Shown one piece after another: positions 49,901 through 59,560 of a stretch of 64,000 nt of DNA. Source of the DNA: Himantopus leucocephalus (taxonomy: Eukaryota; Chordata; Aves; Charadriiformes; Recurvirostridae). The stretch lies in assembly GCA_003993805.1 (NCBI GenBank), contig RSEF01000021.1, positions 2,491,065 through 2,555,064 on the forward strand, given 5' to 3'. The notes beneath the pieces are model-generated. The model had not been told where the DNA came from, did not search any database, and worked only from the letters and a program-made list of their open reading frames with translations. The position numbers were made by a program, and so were the translations under genes. Each line of letters begins with the position of its first letter. The stretch's first letter is position 1.

Positions 49901-52900
49901 GGACGAGGATTCATTTACCTCGCTCTGAAGCAGCAGAAGGTATTATCACTATATTGATTTGATGGTGATTTTTCTGACAGTATTAAGCAATATTAGTGTA
50001 AGGTCCCACAGGCTTTGACATGGACTCACTGAAATCAAAAGTGTTTCTCACAGAATTTGGTCAGTGAAGGCTCTTGTTTGGCTACGTGTACAAGTAGTCC
50101 ACTTGATGTTACTGATTTGCTTTCCCAAGTCTAGGGAGAGGAAGACTAAACCTTCTTCTCTGTCATGACCATACATTGATTTGTAATGCTGCAAACTCTC
50201 CCCTGTATTTGATCTCACATTTTCATGACATGATGTTGTCAGATAAAATATACCAACAACAAAAGGAAAAACAAAGAACAGTTTCAAGGTTCATGTGTGC
50301 AAAGCTCATGTGCACAATTAGTGCGACAGTGAACTTTGGAGATTGCAGTATATCATTGCCTGGAAATCATGTCAGATGTTTGCATGGTTTATCTGCTTCT
50401 AAGATGGTCAATAGCCTTACGCTTTACCTGCCTATCACACCAATCCTACAGTGAATGTGAAATGGTACATCTCCAATTGGGTGTGTGGATTTCTGCTGGT
50501 TTATCCTAGCTGAGCCAAATCCTGCTTGAACTTAATCATTCACAGCATCTCTTTCTTGCTGCTGTAAGAATTTTTTTTCAATGATAATCTGAGGATTTCA
50601 AAACACTTTGCAAGTCGTCGTTCAAACCTGTCTTTATGCTCTTATATCAGCTTTGCAAATGGTAAAGATGCAGCACAAGGACAGGGAAGAGTAAAGAAGT
50701 TCCAAAGGTGTACAGCTGACCTGTGGGATAGCAGACAACTGAAAACACCTGAAAGAACAAACTATTCATACATAGTTATTGCTACCATTTAATTTTTTGG
50801 TCTTGTTTTTACATAGGAGGCAGTGCAAGATTTGATCTCAGCGCTGAAGGTGGAGGCAGGAGCAGTGATCACAGCAATCCTGTCTTTGAAGCATGAATCC
50901 CAAGGGTTGATCACTCAATGGCTTCTTCAGTATGGCAGGACTGCATTAACTGAGCTTGTTGCTACTAAAGACCTTTCAAAGGAAGAAGCCCTCAGGGATC
51001 TTCTCATGATTGCAAAAGCACTAATTAAAATTTGCAAGGATGCACAATGTCACATCTTCTACACAGATGTTTTGATTGTAAATGGTAAGTTCCCATTTTT
51101 TACATAGCTGATCAGACTAAGTGAATAAGCAGTAAATTAAAAGAAAGTGAATGTTAAATGGCAAGTATATTGTTGTATAGTACTTTTCAAGAGAAGTTTG
51201 CAAATATTTGGGAAAGGGTATGAATTAATTAATACCCTTAGATGTGGACTGTGGACAGGCTACTTAAATCCTGCTCTAGTAAGTTTTGATGTCTCTTTCT
51301 CCACATGGAATGGATTATATAGCTTGTACTGGTGTTAACCAACAGGAAGGTATGAAGAGGCCCTTTATCACCTTCAGGAAGCATTTGGCCATTCTCTTGC
51401 TGATGACTTTGCTAGTGCAAGACTAGCTGTGCTGCAGCTGAAGAAAAGGAATGTGCTAGTGGCAGCTCACTCATTCAGCGTCCTTGCTAAGAAAGACGAA
51501 AGGGAGTTGGGGTTTCTCCTGAACTTCGTAGACGCTAAGCAACAGCAGCATCTTGCTCAGGTACAATCTGTTTTTTGATGCCACATCTGTGGATTCAGTG
51601 GGGAAAGAAATGGGAAGCAAAATTAGGCTGCAGTGATTTTCCCTGCCTTGTCTTGAACAGAAGTGTGTGGGAAGACCATTTATCAGATGAACTAGGAACA
51701 AATTGGCTTCTTCCTCCAGCCTTCACTTCAGCCAGAATAGGGAGTTGAATCCAAACTTCTTTCATCGCAGCGACCTTGCTTCAGTCTCTAATAATTCATC
51801 ATTACCACTTCGTACCACTTGGGGGAATTTCTTGTTGGTCTCCCTAGCATGAGACCTGTTTAATCCCACCACTAAAATACAGGAGATGTGAGGGGCAGCA
51901 GCTAGAGATTTAACAAGATCATTGCTAGTACCGTACTCTGCATGAGTTACATGGTGCTCATAGCTGGCTTCTGGGGAAGGGGAATTCATGTTTTGTTCAT
52001 TTTCTTGATGAAATGAAACAGAAGGTCACATTAAATGCTTCAGTCCTCTTTGCTCTTTTCTGTAACATTTAGAAATTTAAATATATTCACATTTTTATAA
52101 AATGACTAGCCTTTAAGGTTGGTGTTGGTTTTCTTAGCTAAAACTGTTTGACACAAAAATGGCACATTACTCTAGTCCACCCAAGGATGTATTTGTCAGT
52201 ATTTTCTTCAAGTTTCTCCCCCAAAGTACATCCAGCTCTGAGAAGGTATCTCCAATAATAAGACAGGACAAGGTCAGATTGATGGTGAGGAGTTTTAACA
52301 TTCACTCAAGCATCTGCAATTCTGATTACCCAGAAGCTCTGTGTTCTGAGAATCAGTTTGCTTCCTTTTATTCAATTTGTAGATTGTGTGCACCCTGGTG
52401 AGAAGCTATATTGTTATGCTTTCTCCCAGGTTATAAAACAAACAACATGCTGATGTACTTAATGCATCTTGAGAGGAGTACTTTGTATGTATTTTAGCAA
52501 AACAGCAGGAGGATATAAGTAAACAAGTATTAATTTACCGGTCCCTAGATACACCCCATTACAGAGAAAAGAGCCCCTCTCTTCTGAATAATGTTAAAAG
52601 TTCCATCTTATGGGGAAGAGTTTGAAGATTTTAGACCCAATTTGCAATCTTTCACTACATAAAGTTGATAAAGGTACAATCAAGAATGTGTCTATGGAGG
52701 CCCTAAGGAGGTGTCTATAAATGAGGATATGTTTTACAGCTGAATTTCCCTTGCTGCTGCATCACTTGTTCTGTATGGAAGTCTCACAGCTAAGTCCATC
52801 CATGCTGCTTTCCGAGAAAACACAGGAGGGATTTTCTTATGCTGTCAATAAGAAAAAGAAAGAGAAGAAAAAAACCCCAAACCCTAATTTTTGTACAGCT

Positions 52901-55900
52901 TAAACTGCACTGGTGTATTAGGAACTCACTGGTGCCACAGATTAGTGAAACCTTTAAAATGGAAAAGGCACTTTATTTCTGTCCTTTTTTTTGCAGCTGT
53001 GGAACAGGGTCTGGAATAAACCCCCTTACTGGTGGCTTATTTATCATGAAAGATTTCTTTGCCACTTGAGAGAATAGGGGTCGCTGGACTGATTTCAAGG
53101 CTGGAACTCAATACCAGTGTTGGAAGTAAAACAGAGTCATTTATTTTTTTTTAATCTTTAATCTTGTGCTTTTGTTCAACTGAGTAAACATTTGGACTCA
53201 AACACCTGGATGTCTTTCCATATTCTCTAATCTTCAAATATTTCCTGACTGTAATTACTTTTATTACTGATTAGCCCAGAATCACGTTTTTTTTTAGTAT
53301 GTATTTTGTGACAAGGGGATAAATATGTACTTTGCTGGGGTGGGGAAGGAATTGGTTAATTCACCTGCCCCGGGTCTCAAAGGGTTTTCTAGTATCACTT
53401 CCTTTTGCCTGCAAGGTTATTCCAGTTTGTGTGTGAAAGCAAGATCTCAGTAAAAGCAAAAAAGCTTACAGACAGAATTAGTGCCAAAAACCCCAATGAT
53501 GTCCTTACTTTGCCGTGGCTTCTAACTGCACTCTAGGGAAGGGTGTTCTTGCTGTTACCTCCATTTCACAAGTAAGGAGACTGAAGCAAAGAAGAGTTTA
53601 GTGGTTTACGCTCTGCCCTCAGTCTCAGCACTCCCCACACAAAAGTATTACTGCCACATTGTTTTAGAGTGTTTGGAGATTACAGGCATTACAGAAATGT
53701 GTCATCATTATCCTGGAGTCTGGTCTTAAAAGCTAAAAATAATTCTACATAAGCTGAATAGGAAAGGGTGGAGGAAGGAGAGCTCCTTGATGTACTGATT
53801 TTTTTCATGAAAAACAAAGCAATAAAATTCTTCTATTATTTATAGTCTAAGGGGTCCCATGCTAAGAAATTTGTAAACAAGTGGGAGAGCCACATGGGAA
53901 TAGGAATCTGAAAGATTTATTAAACTGCAAAAGGTCAGAGGAAGGGAGTTTGCTTGCTGCTAGTGCAGCTTCAACCCCTCAGTTTCCTATGTCAAAGGTT
54001 AAATGCATGACTGCTTGCTCCTTGCCCAGATCCTCAGAGCGGTGCACTTTCTGTTGGCTGTTGACATGCCATAGGATATCCAGAGCTGACTCCTACAAAA
54101 AGGGGCTCAAAAGCTACGTGGTCTGTGTCAGAGTTAGGCTGTCAGCCCAAGGTAGAAGTTGCCATTCCACATACCCCAAATAGGGTCTGCAGGTAAAGAA
54201 GGAAAGACTTGCTCCAAACTATTCTGAGAACATCCAACCTTCTTCCAAAGCTCAGTGCTTCTCAGCCCATCTTCTGGTATTTACTGCTACACTAACCCCT
54301 GGCCATAATTCCGCATCTGTTAAACTCCTCGCTCACTCTCTTTCTAAGAGATTGAACCTTGGTCAGTTGCAACGTAAGATTAGTCACTAGGGACTGGAAC
54401 CAAAAGTGCAACAAAAATACATGTATTTTTGGTCCTTTATCACACGGTGAGGTAGCTAGATGGTAAAAAGGTACACAGAGACCTAATCCAGGAAGCAGTC
54501 CAATCACCAGTCACTTACGACCTGCCAAGCCCTTTCCAGATGGCACCAGAATTATTTCAGTCTGGAAGCCATAACCGAATCTTTAGTGACAAGTCTGAAG
54601 ATGGACTACAGTTCATCTGTGAATGGACTGCATAACCTGCTCTTGGCTTTCCAAAGTCACCTGCAATGAGGCTGATGGCAAGAAAAGTGCTTCTCAAAAG
54701 CCACATGCAGAGAGCAGCTGAACTCAGTTGTGCAATATCCTTCTGGCTTTCTACACACTTCCTAGATCTTCTTTCCATAAGTCTTCTTTTCGTATTTGTT
54801 CAGAAGATGATGTGCAAGTAAGCTGCTAATTAATCTGGCTGTGTTATACACCAAAAATGGGTCCCAGCTCAGTTCCTTCAAGTCAGGCAGAGCCGAAAGA
54901 GAATCCAGCTGCCTAATGCCCATGTTTACTCCATCAGTGAAGATGAGGGAGAATCATTTATTCTCAGATGTACCTTTTTCCTCCAAGTATGGCAGGAAAT
55001 GCAGAATCTTGTAGCTTGCTTATTTTGGGGACTGTCAGTGAAATGTGAAGAAGTCAAAGCAGTGGCTCTGTTAATAAGTGACAATATTGTACATGGTGCA
55101 GTAAAACCCAAATGATCCTGGTTAGCACACCAACAGGTTCAGCATTAATTACTCATTCAGGAGAACAACAAAAATTATAATTTTCTTCTGCCACTGAGAC
55201 AACAGATGCACTTTCAAGGCTGAAAATTACAATTTAACTATACAAACGCACGGTATTTTGAGGAACCACACTGTTCTCTTTAGAACAACGTGATCTAGAA
55301 TTTTAGAATTTCTAGGGGAAAAAAATCTCTTGTCAGAATGTGCCTCACCTGCAGACACCATTCCACCTTGATCCTTTGTTAAAATCCTGCCACTGAGAAA
55401 ACACTTGCACAGACTAGTTGTCTTAAAAACACTTGAAATGACAAACTATATTTGCTACTCTTTAAATGTATACACAAACAGACATCTGAGATGTTTTCGA
55501 ACAGGCTGCCTTACAATTTATGGCCAGAACTATTAAAGCCAGTAATTGACACTCTTTGGGGAGAGGTCCTATCTCTATTTCTATGTGTGGAAGCTGAGAG
55601 ACCCTCTACTAAATATGACTACATAAAGGATTTTAGATTCCTGTATAGCAAACTAACTGGGGTAGAACTCTTCATAAACTGTTAGGAATGGCTAAATGAT
55701 TTCATGCCCCTGGTCTCAGATGAGGTGCTCGGACTTGACCTGCAATATTGATCCCTTTCATCCAGAACCTGTTTTCCTTAGTTCTGGTAAACAGCAGTCA
55801 ATTCTAATTGAAGTCAACCAAAATAAAAAAAAAAAAACAAGGCACACAAGGAGACTGGAAGACCTGAGCCAACTGTCAAGTGTGGCTATGGAGACAGTGG

Positions 55901-57345
55901 CTGGGCTAACTGAATTTTGGGGAGCCACAAGCATCCAAAGGCAATGTGTGATATCCCATGGAATGAGATTGATGAAAACATTTATCCTGTGCTTGAAGTC
56001 TCAGCTTGTTTGGCTCAGCCTTCTGTAAGACCTAAGCAGCTGGTGGCAGCCTTGTTTATAACTTAAATATTCACTCTGCTGCAGCATGTTAAAAGCTTTA
56101 TTTATTACCAGTAAAGGGAAATAATGAGAAATCCATTTGAGGCAAATAGTTCTAATGAAGTTTTCTTTATTGACCTTTATGAACCTAAAAATTATGTGGC
56201 TCTTTCTGCTTTCTCTATTTTCTTGTTGTTTTCCCTTCAGATAAGGGCAGATGGTTCACTTGCACTTGAGATTAATGAGTAGCAAAGCCATCAGTTGGCC
56301 TTTTTTTCTTATAGCTTGGCTAAACTTCAGTAGAGACCAACCTTCATTATTAGTACATGCAAATATTTGTGGGGCAGTACTTAGGGCTGACTATCTATTG
56401 ACCAGAAGATGCAATTTCCATATAGTCACCTGTTAAGAGAAGACCATGGCAGAAGTTTGTTTTCATGAAGGGAACGCTGTCTACTTCTACAGTTTGATCC
56501 AGTCAGTTTTCAGTTCACATGTCATTCCTAAGGCATGGAAACAACTTCAGAATAAATGTTTTGAGAAAGTTTTAGCAAAACATGCAGAAACAAAGAGTGG
56601 TTCAGAAACTGTTGAGATAACAGCAAGTGCCCATTGAGCCAGGATTTTTATATCTGCATGCAAAAAATAAGCCAATTATATATTCTCCAGCTAGATGAAA
56701 TTTCAACATTTGAAAAAGCATCCAAAATGTCTTAGTGTCTGTGTCCACTGGTGGCCAGTCCAGACTAGATATTTTACTCTTTTTTTCACTTCTAATAACT
56801 AATATTAAGTAATTTTCTGTCCACAGGTAGCAGCCCAAGAAGGAAATGTGCTGATTAAAGAATATCGCTATGAGAAGGCTCTTGGTTATTACACTCTAGC
56901 TGTCTTGACAAGCAAAGATAATCCGAAGTATCTCAGACAGAGGGCTGCTTGCCTCACGCACCTGAAAAAATACGACAAAGCTTTAAAAGATATGGAGAAA
57001 GTGATCCAGAAGCACGGCCATAACAGCCTTAAAACACGTGTGGAAGACCACTGCTCAAAAGGACACCTGCTGTTGTCAGTGGCTGAGGAAGAAGCAGCAG
57101 TTAAGCAGTATATTGAGGCACTGCAGTTAGATGAATCTATGGCATTGTGCAGCATCATGAATGGCCCTGGCAGTGACATTTTAACCAAAACATTTCATAA
57201 GATTGCACAATATAATTTTGAAATGCAGCATTATGAAGAGGCCTGGAAAATCACAGACTATGGTCTTAAAATTGATAAAAATACTGAACTTAAAAAGCTG
57301 AAAACAAGACTTAAGCGAGAGGCATCAAGCTGTAGCATACATTAA
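42387..57345 (+). CDS. TTC34: TTC34, tetratricopeptide repeat protein 34, spliced, seven coding exons
   Basis: This is the whole coding span; the exons are listed separately. Joining 42387-43918, 45144-45369, 47215-47407, 49773-49939, 50817-51084, 51346-51560 and 56827-57345 gives 3,120 nt with one open frame, 1,039 residues and a TAA stop at 57343-57345. All six introns are GT-AG. The protein is almost entirely helical TPR-type repeats: degenerate pairs near residues 5-37, 115-166, 226-300 and 372-475, then exon 2, exon 4/5, exon 6 and exon 7 (about 868-1030). No signal peptide or membrane segment is visible, so it is probably a soluble protein-binding scaffold. I recognise the family from the N terminus (MSPQELAALL) and the conserved GNQ/LLKKV exon 2/3 junction region. 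The molecular function of TTC34 is poorly known and I do not assign one. No frameshift or internal stop was found, so the gene appears intact. Confidence 0.93.
43919..45143 (+). other. TTC34 intron 1 (between coding exons 1 and 2), with candidate intronic polyadenylation site
   Basis: This 1,225-bp GT-AG intron starts with an in-frame extension of exon 1 that ends at TGA/TAA-type stop 43977-43979. Two AATAAA hexamers follow at 44062-44067 and 44081-44086, with GU-rich sequence at about 44095-44145. A perfect 9-bp inverted repeat lies at 44107-44129. The remainder is AT-rich and shows no other gene. Confidence 0.6.
44107..44129. repeat. Perfect 9-bp inverted repeat (hairpin) in TTC34 intron 1
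   Basis: CCAGCAAAA, a 5-base loop TACTG, and TTTTGCTGG form a perfect stem. It sits just downstream of the two intronic AATAAA hexamers. It may be a relic of a short palindromic DNA transposon or an RNA hairpin. The sequence alone does not decide. Confidence 0.7.
45144..45369 (+). CDS. TTC34: TTC34 coding exon 2
   Basis: The exon is 226 nt. The acceptor is a long T/C tract ending CCCTCCAG at 45141-45143 and the donor is AACCAG/GTAAGG with GT at 45370-45371. The first base completes arginine codon 511, then residues 512-586 follow, beginning DAPGVYQLASLL and ending in YDGNQ. The segment contains two TPR-like helical hairpins (ADALYQMGCVEEAHKLLLLS; LARLALLQLKKG). It ends in phase 0, which matches exon 3. 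Confidence 0.92.
45370..47214 (+). other. TTC34 intron 2
   Basis: This 1,845-bp GT-AG intron shows no repeat I can name and no RNA gene. From about 46843 to the acceptor one frame stays open and is in frame with exon 3 (see findings). Confidence 0.85.
47215..47407 (+). CDS. TTC34: TTC34 coding exon 3
   Basis: The exon is 193 nt and encodes residues 587-650 plus one base of codon 651. It starts LLKKVIRIGDT and ends AYLSFAIIASG. The acceptor (TTGTTAAG, 47211-47214) has a modest pyrimidine tract interrupted by purines. The donor is TTCAG/GTAGGA with GT at 47408-47409. The frame stays open upstream for more than 370 nt. The chosen boundary is supported because it continues the exon 2 product in phase 0 and agrees with the family's conserved GNQ-L-KKV stretch as I know it. 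Confidence 0.88.
47408..49772 (+). other. TTC34 intron 3
   Basis: This 2,365-bp GT-AG intron is AT-rich unique-looking sequence. Only short chance open frames are present, on both strands. No repeat family or RNA gene is recognised. Confidence 0.85.
49773..49939 (+). CDS. TTC34: TTC34 coding exon 4
   Basis: The exon is 167 nt. The acceptor is TCTCTCCTCCAG, ending at 49772, and the donor is CAGAAG/GTATTA with GT at 49940-49941. Two bases complete the glycine codon from exon 3, then residues 652-706 follow. It holds a clear canonical TPR (RAQCYGRLGQKKTAIFDFNA, then a DP turn) and the first helix of the next (SGRGFIYLALKQQK), which continues into exon 5. This is among the best TPR matches in the protein. 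Confidence 0.93.
49940..50816 (+). other. TTC34 intron 4
   Basis: This 877-bp GT-AG intron is mostly unremarkable. The part at about 50585-50740 resembles an ancient L3/MIR-type repeat (listed separately). Confidence 0.85.
50585..50740 (+). repeat. Ancient L3/MIR-like retroposon remnant
   Basis: The segment resembles the tail shared by L3 LINEs and MIR SINEs. It reads as a degraded 'aggatttcaaaacacttt' stretch, later followed by AAATGGTAAAGATGCAGCAC and a 'caaaggtgtacagctgacct' stretch, standing for the usual 'gaggatctcaaagcacttt', 'gatgaggaaactgaggcac' and 'caaggtcacacagc' blocks. It is highly diverged. The identification is by eye. Confidence 0.45.
50817..51084 (+). CDS. TTC34: TTC34 coding exon 5
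   Basis: The exon is 268 nt. The acceptor is TTGTTTTTACATAG, ending at 50816, and the donor is AATG/GTAAGT with GT at 51085-51086, a near-perfect match to consensus. It encodes residues 707-795 plus one base of codon 796. The start EAVQDLISALKVE is the second helix of the TPR begun in exon 4. The rest, through LLMIAKALIKIC and YTDVLIVNG, is helical repeat-like sequence. Confidence 0.92.
51346..51560 (+). CDS. TTC34: TTC34 coding exon 6
   Basis: The exon is 215 nt and follows the shortest intron (261 bp). The acceptor is GTTAACCAACAG, ending at 51345, and the donor is GCTCAG/GTACAA with GT at 51561-51562. The first two bases complete glycine codon 796, then residues 797-867 follow. RYEEALYHLQEAFGHS and ASARLAVLQLKKRNVLVAAH are TPR-like hairpins. 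The pyrimidine tract at the acceptor is weak, but the frame and phase fit both neighbours. Confidence 0.9.
51561..56826 (+). other. TTC34 intron 6 (longest intron)
   Basis: This 5,266-bp GT-AG intron is AT-rich. It contains an MIR/L3-like remnant near 53550-53625, A-rich patches near 52850-52880 and 55825-55840, and otherwise no recognisable gene, RNA or CR1 copy. Confidence 0.85.
53550..53625 (+). repeat. Ancient MIR/L3-like retroposon remnant
   Basis: The stretch 'cctccatttcacaagtaagg' followed by AGACTGAAGCAAAGAAGAG is close to the MIR/L3 core 'cccattttacagatgaggaaactgaggcac'. It is short and diverged, and the call is by eye. Confidence 0.5.
56827..57345 (+). CDS. TTC34: TTC34 coding exon 7 (terminal)
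   Basis: The acceptor is TTTTCTGTCCACAG, ending at 56826. The exon encodes residues 868-1039 and the TAA stop at 57343-57345. It contains at least three TPR units: GNVLIKEYRYEKALGYYTLA, RAACLTHLKKYDKALKDMEK and SKGHLLLSVAEEEAAVKQYI. A fourth TPR-like hairpin (YNFEMQHYEEAWKITDYGLK) lies near residues 990-1020, followed by a basic helix KLKTRLKREAS that closes the solenoid. A GTG inside the exon at 56848 is not a start. Confidence 0.93.
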   Translation, partial: VAAQEGNVLIKEYRYEKALGYYTLAVLTSKDNPKYLRQRAACLTHLKKYDKALKDMEKVIQKHGHNSLKTRVEDHCSKGHLLLSVAEEEAAVKQYIEALQLDESMALCSIMNGPGSDILTKTFHKIAQYNFEMQHYEEAWKITDYGLKIDKNTELKKLKTRLKREASSCSIH

Positions 57346-59190
57346 TTTATCTCTTTGGGGATTTTCCAGTGTCTGATTGCTTTCTAATTTGTTTACGAGG
57401 CTGGAAGAATACGGGAAAGATGAGAAGCTCATGATAAATATGCAATGGACATGGCACCGAACATGGTACAGCAAGATTAGGAGTGGAAAGTTTCAGGTAG
57501 TGAAACAAAACTGACCAAGACAGCTATGACAAAAAGGCAAATTGCACTATTCAGTGTTCTTTGAAATTATTGTGGATGTACATAAACTCCTCCTTGTGAA
57601 GGAAGTGTTTGTCTGGCTAAACTGAACTAATTCTAACACATCAGTTCCAATCATAGTGAAGGAAAACATTCAAATAGCTTGCAGTTTATGAATAGTAATG
57701 ACGTATTTCCTTGCTATTTATTCGATTAGCTTTAACACATACCGTTCAATTCAGTAGCCTTATTTTTGTAAGCCAGTCAAAAAGATCAGTCAAAAGTAAC
57801 ATTTGTAACGTTAATATTTGTGAAGGACCATATGGGTTACGCCACTCAGTGACCCACTCCGGAATGGAAGGAACTGCGTGTTGTCAGCGTCTAGTGGATT
57901 TGCAATGATCAGCACCAATATGGGGGAGTAAGGAGCAGTACAAATGCCAAGTAAACTGTTCTTCTGTCCCAGGGAACGTAGATAATATGAAGGATGAGAC
58001 TCAACAGAGATGAAACGTCCAACCTAGTGACTAATACCCTGTTATCTGGGACACGCAGGCAGCTGTACTCCAGACTTCACCTTGGACTTCCAGATCCCAG
58101 TGTCTCAGTTTGCCGGTGCAGATAGTGGAGATAATCTGTCAGTAGGGGTGTCTACAAGAGCCTTTCACACTCCTGGATATTTGCACCAAAGACAGCTCTG
58201 GAGCATGAGCTAATCAAGAAGTGATCTATGTACAAGTAGGAGGTCAGGGTTGGAGGCAACAGCCCAGGTGGTGATGTGATTGCTCTGCAGTGATTCAGCA
58301 CTCATTCTTCGTCATCCGTGCTGGACAGCATGGGAATCAACATCTCATGTGTTCTGAAGGGTTTTGCCTGCTGTCACCACCTGTAAGGACAGCTAGACTT
58401 AGGGGGCAGCACAGAGAAGTGCCGATAAACCCAATTTCTGCATGCTTTGGCATTTCATTTGTGCAGTGGGAGTCTATAGCTTAATTTGGAGACTGTGTGC
58501 CTATGCTGTGCAAAAAGCAAACAATGAGGTGAGGCCAAAAACAACAGACTTGTATGTTTGTTTTGACTGCTCCAAGTGAATTTGTCCCAATGTTTTTGGA
58601 GTGTGATAATACAATCATGGAGAAAAATAGAAACTACTATTGAAAACAAAGATTAAAGCAATACTGAGAACTGCTCTCCTGCTTTGATTAGGATGAAAGG
58701 GAAATGGAACATTTTCTTTTTTGCTACATTGTTTTCTGAGAGGAAACATTCCAGAGTGAAACTTCATTCAGCAACCATGCAATCAACGCTATAGGCAGTG
58801 ATACCATCAGTACCCATGCCTCTTTTTTTCTTCTCCGCATGCTCCTTTCTTTCTTCCCTAAGAGCACAGGTAAGAGTGGGCTTCTTTCCTTTCAAATTCA
58901 AGAAAAGTTACTCTGATTTTAATCCCAGTGACACTGATGAGTACTTTTTGCTCCTAATTGGCATCAAGATGCTACAGGATCATTTCTTTCCAAGCATGAA
59001 ATTATATCGTTAAACAAGTTTTGGCGACATTTGCGAGCTGAAAGAAATATCTTCGCTGATTTTTCTTCAAATAGTAATCAACAGATAGGAATTTCTCTGC
59101 GTCTCACGCAGAAATTTTTGAGGAGTAGTTGTTTTGGGCTTTGGATTTTTTTTTCCCTTGATTTTGTTTTTGATTGACTGGAATAATAAA
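57346..59190 (+). other. Probable TTC34 3' UTR region with candidate poly(A) signals
   Basis: Downstream of the stop, the first canonical hexamers I see are ATTAAA at 58652-58657 and AATAAA at 59185-59190. If used, the 3' UTR would be about 1.3 or 1.85 kb. No other coding signal is convincing in this stretch. The true end of the transcript cannot be fixed without RNA data. Confidence 0.4.
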
Positions 59191-59321
59191 TCTCTTTATA
59201 GCTTCACATTTCTATTTGACATTCTGTCAGCATTGCCTCTTTCAGTTGCAGGTTTGGTTCAGTGTCAGTCAGCCGATAGTTTCTCTCTGTAGCAGCTGGA
59301 TCCTTCTGTGGGTTTTAGCAT

Positions 59322-59560
59322 AGAGTAGTTTTGGTTGGAAGGGGCCTACAATGATCATCTAGTCCCAACTGCTTCACCACTTCAGGGCTGACCAGAAGTT
59401 AAAGCATATTATTAAGGGCAATGTCCAATTGCCTCTTCATCACTGACAGGCTTGGGGCATCGACCACCTCTGGGAAGGCTCTTCCAGTGTTTGACCACCC
59501 CGTCAGTAAAGAAACTTTCCTGCTATCTAGTCGGAGATACCTGTCTGTGCAACGTACTCA
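59322..59560 (-). mobile_element. CR1 LINE 3' end, minus strand
   Basis: Read on the + strand, it shows GTTTTGGTTGGAAGGGGCCT, ATCATCTAGTCCCAAC, CTTGGGGCATCGACCACCTC, CCAGTGTTTGACCACCC and GTCAGTAAAGAAACTTTCCT. These are the reverse-complement CR1 blocks in the right order. About 240 bp remain, moderately diverged. It lies just past the last candidate TTC34 poly(A) signal. Confidence 0.92.
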